Shown here: positions 34,649 through 43,955 of the stretch, piece after piece
Layout of the letters: every line of letters begins with the position of its first letter
How positions within the stretch are numbered: the first letter of the stretch is position 1
From: Bacteroidales bacterium
GTDB taxonomy: Bacteria; Bacteroidota; Bacteroidia; Bacteroidales; Paludibacteraceae
Assembly: GCA_015061185.1 (NCBI GenBank)
Contig: SUWZ01000002.1
Location: 1 to 64,000 of the forward strand
Direction: 5' to 3'
Length of the DNA: 64,000 nt
The notes under the pieces: model-generated
Databases searched by the model: none
Told to the model about the DNA's origin: nothing
The model's input: the letters and a program-made list of their open reading frames with translations, nothing else
Translations under genes and position numbers: made by a program

Positions 34649-35269
34649 ATGAAAAGATTATTTTTAATGCTGACTATGGCATTAGTATCAATGAACTTAT
34701 TTTCAGCTACCAATGAAGGTTCTTCTTCAAAATCTAGTGGAGCTAAGGTGAAAGAGATTGCCGTTGTTGAAAAAGGAGGTTGTAATATGGGAATTATGAT
34801 TGGTGTACCGCCTATTAATTATTATCAAGGGGGTGAACATGTGAATAGCACTATTCCAACTTTCTCTTTTGATGCAAATTGGGGTATAGCTTCCGGTTTT
34901 GCTAAAACAAAAACATTCGGTAATAATGGTGGTGTCGATCTAGGTTTTATTTATAGTATTAATCATTATGCAGGTGATGAATCAAAACGTGGAATGTTGC
35001 AAAATTCTATCTTAATTAGAGCTGCTTTCCACTGGGAGTTTGTTAGGAATTTAGATGTTTATATGGGTATTGCTAATGGAGTTAATATTTTTAATTCAAC
35101 TAAAAGTCATGCTCATTGGGATTTCTCTGATTGTAACTATGCAGGGGGTATCTTCGCAGGTGTTAAATATTATTTCACAGATTTCTTTGGCGTGAAAATT
35201 GATTTCGGTTCCGATTGGAATGATGGAAATATCTCTAACTTTGGTGGAGGTGTTACATTCAAATTTTAG
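34649..35269 (+). CDS. Small outer-membrane beta-barrel protein, paralogue 2
   Basis: 206 residues with a signal peptide (MKRLFLMLTMALVSMNLFSA). It aligns along its length with the protein at 33862: MGIMIGVPPINYY, GIASGFAKTKTFGNNGGVDLGF, FHWEFVRNLDVYMG and GGGVTFKF. It carries a longer N-terminal spacer rich in Ser/Lys (EGSSSKSSGAKVKE). The role is unknown. Confidence 0.75.
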   Translation: MKRLFLMLTMALVSMNLFSATNEGSSSKSSGAKVKEIAVVEKGGCNMGIMIGVPPINYYQGGEHVNSTIPTFSFDANWGIASGFAKTKTFGNNGGVDLGFIYSINHYAGDESKRGMLQNSILIRAAFHWEFVRNLDVYMGIANGVNIFNSTKSHAHWDFSDCNYAGGIFAGVKYYFTDFFGVKIDFGSDWNDGNISNFGGGVTFKF

Positions 35270-35289
35270 GAACTGATTTTTTTATATTT

Positions 35290-35342
35290 AAAGGCTACTT
35301 TTTAAAACTTCTGTTTTTTGAAGAGGTTTTAAAGTAGCCTTT
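35290..35342. terminator. Bidirectional terminator between convergent genes
   Basis: AAAGGCTACTTT...AAAGTAGCCTTT forms a long stem with T-rich flanks on both sides. It lies between the rightward paralogue 2 and the leftward endonuclease IV gene and can serve both. Confidence 0.8.
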
Positions 35343-35356
35343 ATTGTTTCTTTATT

Positions 35357-36196
35357 TTAGATATAACTTTTTAAACGATTAATCTCTTCTCCCCACATGG
35401 TTTCATCCGGAGTTTCTAAAATCAAAGGAATTTCGTCGAAAATTTTGTTAGACATTATCCATTGGAAAGACTCTTCTCCTATAGTTCCTAATCCAATATT
35501 TTCGTGTCTATCTACCCGAGAGGAAAGTCCTTTTTTAGAATCGTTGATATGCATCCCTTTTAGGTAGTTTATACCGATTATTCGATCAAATTCTTCAAAT
35601 GTCTTTTCGCACGCTTCCGGTGTTTGTAGGTCATATCCTGCTGCTAACGCATGGCAAGTGTCAATGCAGACCCCTATGCGATTTTTGTCCTCAATTCTGT
35701 CTATGATGTATTTAATCTCTTCAAAGCGATTCCCTACGTTACTACCTTGTCCTGCAGTGTTTTCAATTACAGCTGTAACTCCTTCTGTTTGAGCTAAAGC
35801 CCAATTTATTGAGGAGGCTATTCGTGTTAAACATTCTTCTGTCGAAATCTCTTTCAATGTTGAACCTGGATGAAAATTTAGTAACTTAAGCCCCAATTGT
35901 TCACAACGTTGCATCTCATCTAAAAATGCTTTTTTCGATTTCTCTAAACCCTCCTCTTGTGGATGACCTAAATTTATCAAATAGCTATCGTGTGGCAATA
36001 TCTTATCAAAAGAAAACCCTAATTCGTTGCAATTTTCTTTAAATTTTTTAATATTTTTCTCAGATAGGGGAGCAGACACCCATTGTCTTTGATTTTTTGT
36101 AAATAATGCAAATGTGTTTGCTCCTATTTTTGAAGCATTAAGAGGTGCATTTTCTACACCTCCTGATGCGCTGACATGTGCTCCTATGTATTTCAT
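35357..36196 (-). CDS. nfo: Deoxyribonuclease IV (AP endonuclease)
   Basis: 279 residues, the usual length. It starts [18 protein letters not shown] and shows the metal ligands and family blocks [55 protein letters not shown] and PLILETPD. The enzyme cleaves DNA at abasic sites and some oxidised bases in base-excision repair. It overlaps the flavodiiron gene by four bases (ATGA), so the two are translated together, which links repair of oxidised DNA with oxygen detoxification. Confidence 0.95.
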   Translation of the reverse strand: MKYIGAHVSASGGVENAPLNASKIGANTFALFTKNQRQWVSAPLSEKNIKKFKENCNELGFSFDKILPHDSYLINLGHPQEEGLEKSKKAFLDEMQRCEQLGLKLLNFHPGSTLKEISTEECLTRIASSINWALAQTEGVTAVIENTAGQGSNVGNRFEEIKYIIDRIEDKNRIGVCIDTCHALAAGYDLQTPEACEKTFEEFDRIIGINYLKGMHINDSKKGLSSRVDRHENIGLGTIGEESFQWIMSNKIFDEIPLILETPDETMWGEEINRLKSYI

Positions 36197-37341
36197 TTGA
36201 TTATTTCTTTTGCTAGTGTTCTTAAATTTTCTTTATCTCCTTCTTTCATGGCTGATTTTATCGAAACAATGGTTGAACAGACAGAAATGTTTTTCATTTG
36301 CTCAAGTTGTGCATTCATTAATTTTCCTGATTGTGCTGCCCATGTCCCGTTTTCTATTAATCCTACCATGCGATTTTGATAACTTTTTTTCTTTAATCTA
36401 GTTAGAAAATCCTCCATAGGAGTAAATATTCCACCGTCGTATGTAGAACTTGCTAAGATCATTTTGTTGTATTTAAAAGCTAAACTTACAGCTTCTGAAA
36501 GATCTGTTCTTGTTAAATCGCATATTTTAACATCTTGTTTAAGTTCATCGGATAATATTTCTCCTACTTTTTCTGCTACTTTACGTGTATTTCCATGAAT
36601 TGAGGCATATGCAATGAAAATTCCTTCCTTTTCAGCCGCATATTTACTCCAAATGTTGTACTTGTTAATGTAAAATTCTGTTTCTTCCGTCAGTAAAGGA
36701 CCATGTAGAGGATAAATTGCTTTTATTGGTTGCAAAATTTTTGACAATGTTTTTTGTACTTGCATGCCATATTTCCCGCAGATATTTATGTAATATCTTC
36801 TAGCTTCTTCAGTCCAATCTTCTTTGTATTCATCTTTTATGCCGAATTTTCCGAATGCGTCAGCACTAAACAAAATTTGTTCACTCTCTTCATAACTCAT
36901 CATTACTTCCGGCCAATGTATCATTGGAGCAAAAATAAATGTAAATGTATGGTTCCCTATGCATAATTGATCGCCATCTTTTACTATCAATTTTTTTACT
37001 CCGTCAGAGATTTCGTAGAATTGATTTAAGTAGGTGAATGTTTTATCATTTCCAACTAGTGTTATTTCAGGATATAAATCTGTTAGCTCTTTGATACATC
37101 CTGAATGGTCAGGCTCGATATGGGATATGATGAGATAATCCAATTTCCTATCATTGCATATTTGTTTTACTTCTGCAATCCATTCTTTCACGAAATGGCC
37201 GTCTCCGGTATCTAGCAATGTCATTTTTTCATCTTCAATAATATATGAATTGTAAGTTATTCCGTCCGGAATAGGATATTGACCTTCAAATAAATCTAAT
37301 TGACGGTCTTTTAAAATGATAGGTTTGATTGTAGTACTCAT
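36193..37341 (-). CDS. Flavodiiron protein (FprA/ROO-type oxygen or NO reductase)
   Basis: 382 residues. The N-terminal metallo-beta-lactamase-like part binds the di-iron site ([29 protein letters not shown]), and the C-terminal flavodoxin part binds FMN ([40 protein letters not shown]). It reduces O2 to water or NO to N2O in the cytoplasm of anaerobes, usually fed by rubredoxin. The rubrerythrin and PerR-like genes are immediately upstream on the same strand, separated by a terminator. Confidence 0.93.
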   Translation of the reverse strand: MSTTIKPIILKDRQLDLFEGQYPIPDGITYNSYIIEDEKMTLLDTGDGHFVKEWIAEVKQICNDRKLDYLIISHIEPDHSGCIKELTDLYPEITLVGNDKTFTYLNQFYEISDGVKKLIVKDGDQLCIGNHTFTFIFAPMIHWPEVMMSYEESEQILFSADAFGKFGIKDEYKEDWTEEARRYYINICGKYGMQVQKTLSKILQPIKAIYPLHGPLLTEETEFYINKYNIWSKYAAEKEGIFIAYASIHGNTRKVAEKVGEILSDELKQDVKICDLTRTDLSEAVSLAFKYNKMILASSTYDGGIFTPMEDFLTRLKKKSYQNRMVGLIENGTWAAQSGKLMNAQLEQMKNISVCSTIVSIKSAMKEGDKENLRTLAKEIIK

Positions 37342-37371
37342 TTTATTTCTTTTTTATAGATTATCTACTCT

Positions 37372-37416
37372 AAATAAAAAGAGGTTATGCAAAATCTAAT
37401 TTTACAAAACCTCTTT
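37372..37416 (-). terminator. Terminator after rubrerythrin
   Basis: AAAGAGGTTTTG/CATAACCTCTTT on the minus strand followed by TTATTT. It separates rubrerythrin from the flavodiiron gene. Confidence 0.75.
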
Positions 37417-37541
37417 GAGTTTTTAGTATCAACGACAAATTTACTATTTTTTTTCTATTTAGACTTAATTAGTAACATTAATTTATTTATTGTCTATTCA
37501 ATTTGTTTGTTGTAACTATTATTTACCTTCTCATTAAGGTT

Positions 37542-38087
37542 TTATTTGAAATATCTATTAAACAATCCTTCAAAACCTTTTCCGTGTCTTGCTTCATCTT
37601 TAGCCATTTCATGTACTGTATCATGAATTGCATCCAAATTCAACTCTTTAGCACGTTTGGCAATTCTCATTTTATCTTCACATGCGCCGGATTCTGCATT
37701 CTTTCTTTTTTCAAGATTGGTCTTGGTATCCCAAACAACATCTCCCAATAGTTCTGCAAATTTAGCAGCATGTTCTGCTTCTTCCCATGCGTATCTTTTG
37801 AATGCCTCGGCAATTTCAGGATATCCCTCTCTGTCCGCTTGTCTGCTCATTGCTAAGTACATTCCAACCTCTGTGCATTCTCCCATGAAGTGAGCATTTA
37901 AATCTGCGATCATTTCATCATCACAACCTTTGGCAACGCCAATTTCGTGTTCTGTAACAAATGTTAGTTTGTCGCCCTCTTCCATTGCTTTGAATTTGTT
38001 AGCAGGAACTTTACATTGTGGACATTTTTCTGGTGCTGCGTCTCCTTCGTGTACGTAGCCACATACTGTACAAATAAATTTAGCCAT
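37542..38087 (-). CDS. Reverse rubrerythrin
   Basis: 181 residues. The rubredoxin-like domain comes first (CTVCG and CPQC, residues 6-9 and 21-24), and the ferritin-like di-iron domain second ([42 protein letters not shown]), the order of reverse rubrerythrins. It reduces hydrogen peroxide in anaerobes. The PerR-like gene ends 24 bases upstream, so the two form an operon, probably induced by peroxide through the operator at 38533. Confidence 0.93.
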   Translation of the reverse strand: MAKFICTVCGYVHEGDAAPEKCPQCKVPANKFKAMEEGDKLTFVTEHEIGVAKGCDDEMIADLNAHFMGECTEVGMYLAMSRQADREGYPEIAEAFKRYAWEEAEHAAKFAELLGDVVWDTKTNLEKRKNAESGACEDKMRIAKRAKELNLDAIHDTVHEMAKDEARHGKGFEGLFNRYFK

Positions 38088-38111
38088 AATTTTAATTTTT
38101 TAATGTTATTA

Positions 38112-38516
38112 TTAATTGTTATTTATATTTCTGCATTTTTCACAATACCCTTTCATAATTATTTGAGTTTCAACGATCTCGTGGTTGGCTACCTCAATTT
38201 CTGCATCGGATATTATATTTAAATCATATACTTTCCCACATCGCGTGCATTGCATGTGTGCATGATTACTTGTGTCTCCATCAAATCTCACATTTTTTTC
38301 ATCTATATTCAGCGTCAATACTGCTCCGTTTTCGGTGAAAAGTTTCAATGTGTTGTATATCGTTGTTTTGGATAGAGTAGGATAGAGTTTATTTAAGTCC
38401 ACAAATATCTCATCTGCTGTTGGATGCGTTTTATGGTTTATTAAATAATCCATAATTGCGATCCGTTGCATCGATGGTTTTATATTATGCGTTATTAAAT
38501 AATCTTTTGTATTCAT
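38112..38516 (-). CDS. PerR/Fur-family repressor
   Basis: 134 residues. A winged helix (IAIMDYLINHKTHPTADEIFVDLNKLYPTLSKTTIYNTLKLF) is followed by a dimerisation part with the regulatory metal ligands and a structural zinc site made of two Cys pairs (CTRC near 97 and CEKC near 128). Placement directly before rubrerythrin suggests a PerR-type peroxide sensor rather than an iron-sensing Fur. A perfect operator-like palindrome lies just before its start, so it probably represses itself and rubrerythrin. Confidence 0.9.
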   Translation of the reverse strand: MNTKDYLITHNIKPSMQRIAIMDYLINHKTHPTADEIFVDLNKLYPTLSKTTIYNTLKLFTENGAVLTLNIDEKNVRFDGDTSNHAHMQCTRCGKVYDLNIISDAEIEVANHEIVETQIIMKGYCEKCRNINNN

Positions 38517-38532
38517 ACTCTAATTTTTAAAA

Positions 38533-38547
38533 TTGTAATCATTACAA
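38533..38547 (-). promoter_or_regulatory. Per/Fur box before perR-rubrerythrin
   Basis: TTGTAAT-C-ATTACAA is a perfect 7-1-7 inverted repeat of the Fur/PerR class, 16 bases before the perR start. I saw no comparable site ahead of the flavodiiron gene. Confidence 0.8.
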
Positions 38548-39211
38548 ATATGATTTCATTGCAAATATATAATGATTATTTTAATTGGCAAATTTTTTTT
38601 ATAGTTTTTTTTAGAAAAAAAATTAATTTGTTGAAAATAACTATAGATAGAAGCTATTTGAAGAGAGGATAGGTTATTTATTAAATATTGATTTAAATAT
38701 TTTGAAAATAAAATCTCTTATTCCTGCTCGTTGAAAACTGTATTTTTTAATAGAAAAGAATTGTAAAGTAATCTTAGAAGTTGTTTAAATTTAATTTCGA
38801 TCCTATTTGAGAGTGATTTTTAAGATTATTTTTATTATTCTTTTGAAGTTAATAGTGGACTATTTTCCAAAAAGAAAAACAAGTTCAAGGTTGGAGCAGA
38901 AAGAAAAAGGAAGCTTTGATAAAAGGTGAAAATGAAAATCTACCAGATTTGTCAAAAAGTTATTCTAAAAGAAGTTGGGTGACTTCGATGAAAGAGATTC
39001 TGCCTTAGATAGGCTAGGAACCATGCGACCGGAGGGTGATCCTGCCACTATGTTTCCATAAACCGATTTAGACTCGATTTTCTCTATGGTTATGTTTATT
39101 TTTGTAGTGATTATTTCGTTAGGTAAATGCTTTTGATTAACTTTATCGCAAATTTATTGTAGCATATTGTCTATAAAATAATTGGTTGTATTTAAGTTTA
39201 ATATTTAAATA
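38548..39211. other. Intergenic stretch before the type I R-M operon
   Basis: AT-rich. Apart from a GIY-YIG gene remnant at 38858-39009 I see no intact gene. Just after the remnant, a frame continues as RLGTMRPEGDPATMFP before a stop near 39060; it may be more debris. No clear Bacteroidota promoter was found directly before hsdM. Confidence 0.4.
38858..39009 (+). pseudogene. GIY-YIG nuclease, C-terminal remnant
   Basis: About 50 codons read FQKEKQVQGWSRKKKEALI then LPDLSKSYSKR, the normal C-terminal tail of small GIY-YIG (URI-type) endonucleases of Bacteroidota. The catalytic GIY-YIG part is gone and a stop precedes the fragment. Confidence 0.65.
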
Positions 39212-40744
39212 ATGGCAAAAAAGAAAATTATAGAAGAACCCTTGGAAAAACAGTTATGGAAAGCTGCTGATAAATTGCGCAAGAACATTGATGCTGCTGA
39301 ATACAAACATGTGGTTTTGGGACTTATCTTCTTGAAATATATATCTGTTTCTTTCGAGGAACTTTATGCTCGTCTGCAAAAAGAAGTAGAACTTGGTGCC
39401 GATCCGGAAGATCGTGAAGAGTACAAGGCGGAGAATGTGTTTTATGTTCCGTTGGTAGCGCGATGGAGCAATTTGGTGGCAAATGCTAAAGATCCTAAGA
39501 TTGGCAAGTTCATAGACGATGCAATGGACGCTATCGAGAAGGAAAACGCCATATTAAAAGGCGTTCTGCCGAAAGTCTTCGCACGTCCTAACCTCGACCC
39601 TACAAGTCTGGGTGAACTCATCGACCTTATCGGCAACAGCACCTTAAATACAAACACAAACAGTGCCGACCTTTTGGGACATGTCTTCGAATATTTCTTA
39701 GGCGAGTTCGCTTTGGCGGAAGGCAAGAAAGGCGGTCAGTTCTATACGCCTCGTAGTGTCGTTGAACTTCTTGTCAATATGTTGGAACCTTATAGAGGAC
39801 GCGTCCTCGACCCTTGCTGCGGTTCTGGCGGTATGTTCGTGCAGAGCGAGAAATTCGTAAAAGAACATCAAGGTATCATAAACGACATTTCTATTTACGG
39901 ACAGGAAAGCAACCAGACCACATGGCGACTTTGTAAGATGAATCTCGCCATTCGCGGCATCGATGCTTCTCAGGTGAAGTGGAACACTGAAGGCTCTTTC
40001 TTGAACGATGCTCATCGTGATGTGAAAGTGGATTATGTGATAGCCAATCCTCCGTTTAACGATAGCGACTGGAGCGGCGACTTGCTTCGCTCTGACGGCC
40101 GTTGGAAATATGGAACACCTCCTACAAGTAACGCTAACTTCGCTTGGATTCAGCATTTCATCTATCATCTTGCGCCAAACGGACAGGCGGGTTTTGTCTT
40201 GGCGAAAGGAGCTCTGACATCGAAAAGCGGTGGCGAAGGCGAGATACGCAAGGAATTGGTGAAAGCAGGTTTGGTAGATTGTATCGTAAATCTGCCTGCA
40301 AAATTGTTCCTCAACACTCAGATACCTGCGTCATTGTGGTTTCTCAGTCGTAACCGTAATGAGACCGACAGATTCCGTGAACGCGGAGGCGAGATACTTT
40401 TCATCGACGCTCGTAACTTAGGACATCTGATAAACCGTCGTACTCGTGAGTTCAGTGCTGAAGACATTCAGCTTATTGCAGACACATATCATCAATGGAG
40501 AAACAAAAATGGCAACTATCACGATGAGCCAGGTTTCTGCGCCTCGGTATCTATTGCTAAGGTTGAAGAATTGGATTATGTCTTGACGCCAGGACGATAT
40601 GTTGGATTGCCGGAAGAGGAAGACGACTTCAACTTCGCTGAACGTTTTGCAGCATTGAAAGCCGAATTTGAAGAACAATTGAAAGAAGAAGAGAGATTGA
40701 ACAAACTGATATTGGAGAATTTGGAGAAGATAAAAATAAATTAA
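39212..40744 (+). CDS. hsdM: Type I restriction-modification DNA methyltransferase subunit
   Basis: 510 residues. The N-terminal HsdM_N helical part (LRKNIDAAEYKHVVLGLIFLKY) precedes an N6-adenine methyltransferase: SAM motif I VLDPCCGSGGMFV, catalytic motif IV IANPPFND, and a C-terminal tail for HsdS contact. It methylates adenine in the site chosen by HsdS. It opens the operon; DUF1016 follows after four bases. Base composition is richer in GC than the cargo genes that follow and similar to hsdR. Confidence 0.95.
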   Translation: MAKKKIIEEPLEKQLWKAADKLRKNIDAAEYKHVVLGLIFLKYISVSFEELYARLQKEVELGADPEDREEYKAENVFYVPLVARWSNLVANAKDPKIGKFIDDAMDAIEKENAILKGVLPKVFARPNLDPTSLGELIDLIGNSTLNTNTNSADLLGHVFEYFLGEFALAEGKKGGQFYTPRSVVELLVNMLEPYRGRVLDPCCGSGGMFVQSEKFVKEHQGIINDISIYGQESNQTTWRLCKMNLAIRGIDASQVKWNTEGSFLNDAHRDVKVDYVIANPPFNDSDWSGDLLRSDGRWKYGTPPTSNANFAWIQHFIYHLAPNGQAGFVLAKGALTSKSGGEGEIRKELVKAGLVDCIVNLPAKLFLNTQIPASLWFLSRNRNETDRFRERGGEILFIDARNLGHLINRRTREFSAEDIQLIADTYHQWRNKNGNYHDEPGFCASVSIAKVEELDYVLTPGRYVGLPEEEDDFNFAERFAALKAEFEEQLKEEERLNKLILENLEKIKIN

Positions 40745-40748
40745 GGTT

Positions 40749-41837
40749 ATGAGCGAGTTAGTGAGAACAGATTTAGTTGAAAGAATAGAACAACTTATAA
40801 CAGAAGCAAAAAAACGTGCTGTCGTTGCTGTCAATACGGCAATGGTTTATACCTATTACGAAATAGGGCGTATGATTGTGGAAGATGAACAGAAGGGAAT
40901 TACCTATGCAAGCTACGGAAAAGAAACATTGAAAAACATTTCTAAACATTTAGTCTCTAAGTTTGGGAAAGGATATTCTGTGGATAATCTTGAAAGAATG
41001 AGAAAGTTTTATCTGATATATTCAAATTCCGCAACACCTTTGCGGAATTCTAAGAATTTGCAGATAAAATCATCTAACTCTGTTGAAGATGTAAATTCCG
41101 CAACACCTTTGCGGAATTCTAAGTCTACAGATTTACACTTCACCCTCAGCTGGTCTCATTATCTTAAACTTATGCGAATTGAGAACCCTGACGAACGAAA
41201 ATTTTATGAAATTGAAGCAACTGAAAACAATTGGAGTTTGCGAGAATTACAACGACAATTTGACAGTTCACTGTATGAACGTTTGGTTCTTAGTCGTGAT
41301 AAAGAAGAAGTAAAAGCATTAGCGAATAAAGGACAAATCATAGAAAAGCCGGAAGATGTTGTCAAAGACCCTTACGTATTGGAGTTTCTTGGGTTAAAAG
41401 AACTACCGCAGTATAGTGAAAGTGAATTAGAACAACGGTTGATAGATCATCTGCAAACTTTTTTATTAGAGTTAGGAAAAGGTTTTGCCTTTGTTGGAAG
41501 ACAAGTCAGATTTACCTTTGACGAGCAACATTTTAGGGTAGACTTGGTGTTTTACAATAGATTGTTAAGGGCTTTTGTTTTAATTGATTTGAAACGAGGA
41601 ACCTTGAAACACCAAGACTTGGGACAGATGCAGATGTATGTAAATTATTACGACCGTTTCGTAAAGACAGAGGATGAAAATCCGACCATCGGCATTTTGC
41701 TATGCACGGATAAAAGTGATGCAATGGTAGAAATTACTTTACCGAAAGACAACAACCAAATATTTGCAAGTAAATATCAAACCTATTTACCAAGTAAGGA
41801 AGAGCTAAAACGATTGATAGAAGAGAATATCAAATAA
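40749..41837 (+). CDS. DUF1016/YhcG-type PD-(D/E)XK nuclease-domain protein
   Basis: 362 residues. The N-terminal DUF1016_N part (ARTYYEIGRMIVEDEQ-like helices, YGKETLKNISKHL) leads to a C-terminal nuclease-like core: RVDLVFYNRLLRAFVLIDLKRG, with Asp and the D-x-K pair, then QMQMYVNYYD. A linker near residues 92-125 contains two copies of NSATPLRNSK, encoded by two small palindromes. DUF1016 proteins often sit inside type I R-M loci. Their job is unclear; PD-(D/E)XK similarity suggests DNA cleavage or binding. Confidence 0.85.
   Translation: MSELVRTDLVERIEQLITEAKKRAVVAVNTAMVYTYYEIGRMIVEDEQKGITYASYGKETLKNISKHLVSKFGKGYSVDNLERMRKFYLIYSNSATPLRNSKNLQIKSSNSVEDVNSATPLRNSKSTDLHFTLSWSHYLKLMRIENPDERKFYEIEATENNWSLRELQRQFDSSLYERLVLSRDKEEVKALANKGQIIEKPEDVVKDPYVLEFLGLKELPQYSESELEQRLIDHLQTFLLELGKGFAFVGRQVRFTFDEQHFRVDLVFYNRLLRAFVLIDLKRGTLKHQDLGQMQMYVNYYDRFVKTEDENPTIGILLCTDKSDAMVEITLPKDNNQIFASKYQTYLPSKEELKRLIEENIK
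41025..41120 (+). repeat. Twin palindromic repeats inside the DUF1016 coding region
   Basis: AATTCCGC-AACACCTTT-GCGGAATT occurs at 41025 and again 69 bases (23 codons) later at 41094. Each copy can fold as an 8-bp stem, and each encodes NSATPLRNSK. The spacing is a multiple of three, so the frame is kept. Confidence 0.8.
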
Positions 41838-41844
41838 ATAAACC

Positions 41845-42873
41845 ATGAACGAGCGGAATAATAATATGGAAGAAAATAATATCATTATATATAACACCGA
41901 CGACGGAAAGGCAAAAGTAGTTTTATATGCCAAGGACGGCAACATCTGGATGAACCAAAACCAGTTGGCTGAACTTTTTGACACCTCTATACCTAATATC
42001 AGTATGCATATATCTAACATATTGAAAGAAGGAGAATTACGTCAAAATTCAGTTATTAAGGAATACTTAATAACTGCCTCTGATGGTAAAGATTATAATG
42101 TTACTTTCTATTCGCTTGATATGATTTTGGCGATAGGATTCAGGGTGAGAAGTAAACGAGGTACTCAATTCAGAATTTGGGCAAACCGAAATCTGAAAGA
42201 ATATATGGTAAAAGGATTTGTGATTGACGATGAGCGTTTGAAAAATCCTGATGGACGACCAGATTATTTTGATGAGTTGTTGGAACGTATTCGCGACATT
42301 CGTGCCAGCGAAAAACGTTTCTACCAAAAAGTCCGTGATTTGTTGGCATTGAGTAGTGATTATGACAAGACCGACAAGCTTACTCAAATGTTTTTTGCCG
42401 AAACTCAGAATAAGTTGATTTATGCCGTTACACATCAAACAGCAGCAGAACTCATAGTTAGCCGTGCCGATGCCTCACAACCTAATATGGCTTTGACCTC
42501 GTGGAAAGGAGCTGTAGTGCGTAAACAAGATATTTATACGGCTAAGAATTATCTTAAAGATGATGAAATAGACATGTTGAATAGATTAACAGTTCTGTTT
42601 CTAGACTCGGCAGAACTGAGAGTAAAGGAACGTAAAGACCTGACATTGAACTATTGGCGTAATAATGTCGATGCACTGCTTAGTTTCCAGAATAAAGATG
42701 TTCTGAAAAATGCAGGTTCAATTTCTAATAAACAGATGGAAAACATAGTTGATAGAGTTTATGAAGAATTTAATTCTCGCAGAAAACTATTTGCAGCCCA
42801 ACAAGCCGACAAAATGGACAATGATGAATTATCTGCATTAGAAGTTGACATCAAAAATCGTAAAAAAGATTAA
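41845..42873 (+). CDS. rhuM: RhuM family protein
   Basis: 342 residues. The N-terminal block (IWMNQNQLAELFDTSIPNISMHISNIL) and the following SVIKEYLITASDGKDYNVTFYSLDMILAIGFRVRSKRGTQFR-type region are hallmarks of RhuM, first named as a Salmonella island protein. The first part looks like a DNA-binding helix-turn-helix. RhuM genes are frequent passengers in type I R-M loci. The start at 41845 is seven bases after DUF1016. Function unknown. Confidence 0.88.
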   Translation: MNERNNNMEENNIIIYNTDDGKAKVVLYAKDGNIWMNQNQLAELFDTSIPNISMHISNILKEGELRQNSVIKEYLITASDGKDYNVTFYSLDMILAIGFRVRSKRGTQFRIWANRNLKEYMVKGFVIDDERLKNPDGRPDYFDELLERIRDIRASEKRFYQKVRDLLALSSDYDKTDKLTQMFFAETQNKLIYAVTHQTAAELIVSRADASQPNMALTSWKGAVVRKQDIYTAKNYLKDDEIDMLNRLTVLFLDSAELRVKERKDLTLNYWRNNVDALLSFQNKDVLKNAGSISNKQMENIVDRVYEEFNSRRKLFAAQQADKMDNDELSALEVDIKNRKKD

Positions 42874-42876
42874 CCT

Positions 42877-43946
42877 ATGACCGAATGGAAAGAATATAAA
42901 TTGGGAGAAGTAATTACTGTTAAATATGGTAAAGATCATAAAGCTTTAAAAGATGGTTTATATCCAGTATATGGCAGTGGTGGAATCATGCGTTATGCTG
43001 ATAATTTCTTATATGACAAAGAATCAATATTAATTCCACGTAAAGGATCCTTGAACAATATTTTTTATAGGGAAAAAGCGTTTTGGACGGTTGACACAAT
43101 GTTTTATAGTGAGATTGATACAACAAAAGTCTTTCCTAAATTTTTATATTATCAATTAACGCTTGTTGATTTTGAGAACCTAAATGTTGGTTCTGCAGTG
43201 CCAAGTTTGACAATACCAATAATAAATGATATTGACATCTCCCTCCGCTCCCAGAGCAAATTCGCATTGCCTCTATTCTCTCTTCCTTAGACGACAAAAT
43301 AGATTTATTGCATCGTGAGAATAAAACCCTCGAAGCAATGGCGGAAACATTGTTCAGACAATGGTTCATCGAAGAGGCAAAAGAATATTGGGAGGAAGGA
43401 AAGTTGGGGGATGAATTTGAATTTATAATGGGACAATCACCTAGTGGAGAGAGTTTCAATGAAGAAGGCGTAGGAATCCCAATGTATCAAGGAAATGCTG
43501 ATTTTGGATTTCGTTTCCCAACAAGGCGAGTATTTACAACTCAACCAACAAGATTTGCTGAAATTAATGATACATTAATTAGCGTACGAGCTCCTGTCGG
43601 GGCTCAAAATATGGCAACAGAAAAATGTTGTATTGGTCGCGGTGTTGCAGCATTTAGATATAAACATAATCACGATTTCTATTCATACACTTATTACAAA
43701 TTAAAGTCTTTACTTGAAGAGATTAAACAATATAATGATAATGGAACGGTGTTTGGCTCAATTAGCAAGTCAGATTTTGAAAATATAGACATTGTAATAC
43801 CTGATAAAGATACTATATTGAATTTCCAAAAACAAGTAAAGCCAATTGATGATAAGATAATAAATAATAATAATGAAATTCAAACCCTCATTCAAACACG
43901 TGATGGATTATTATCGAGACTGATGAGTGGCGAGGTGAAAATATAG
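42877..43946 (+). pseudogene. hsdS: Type I R-M specificity subunit, split by a one-base deletion
   Basis: The first frame (42877-43290) encodes target-recognition domain 1 (WKEYKLGEVITVKYG, YPVYGSGGIMRY, VPSLTIPIINDIDI) and then runs into noise. The correct continuation is one frame over: LPPLPEQIRIASILSSLDDKIDLLHRENKTLEA, the conserved helical spacer, then domain 2 (GKLGDEFEFIMGQSPSGES) to the end at 43946. One base is missing near 43237-43250; restoring it gives 1071 bases, 356 codons. As read, translation of the second half would need a new start (TTG at 43308). Either the specificity subunit is dead, or two half-subunits are made. I would treat DNA modification by this locus as doubtful. 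Confidence 0.82.
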
Positions 43947-43955
43947 AGAGATATT

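Noticed and set aside
41845-42873. Fic-type toxin
   Set aside because: No HPFxxGNG motif; the conserved blocks are those of RhuM.
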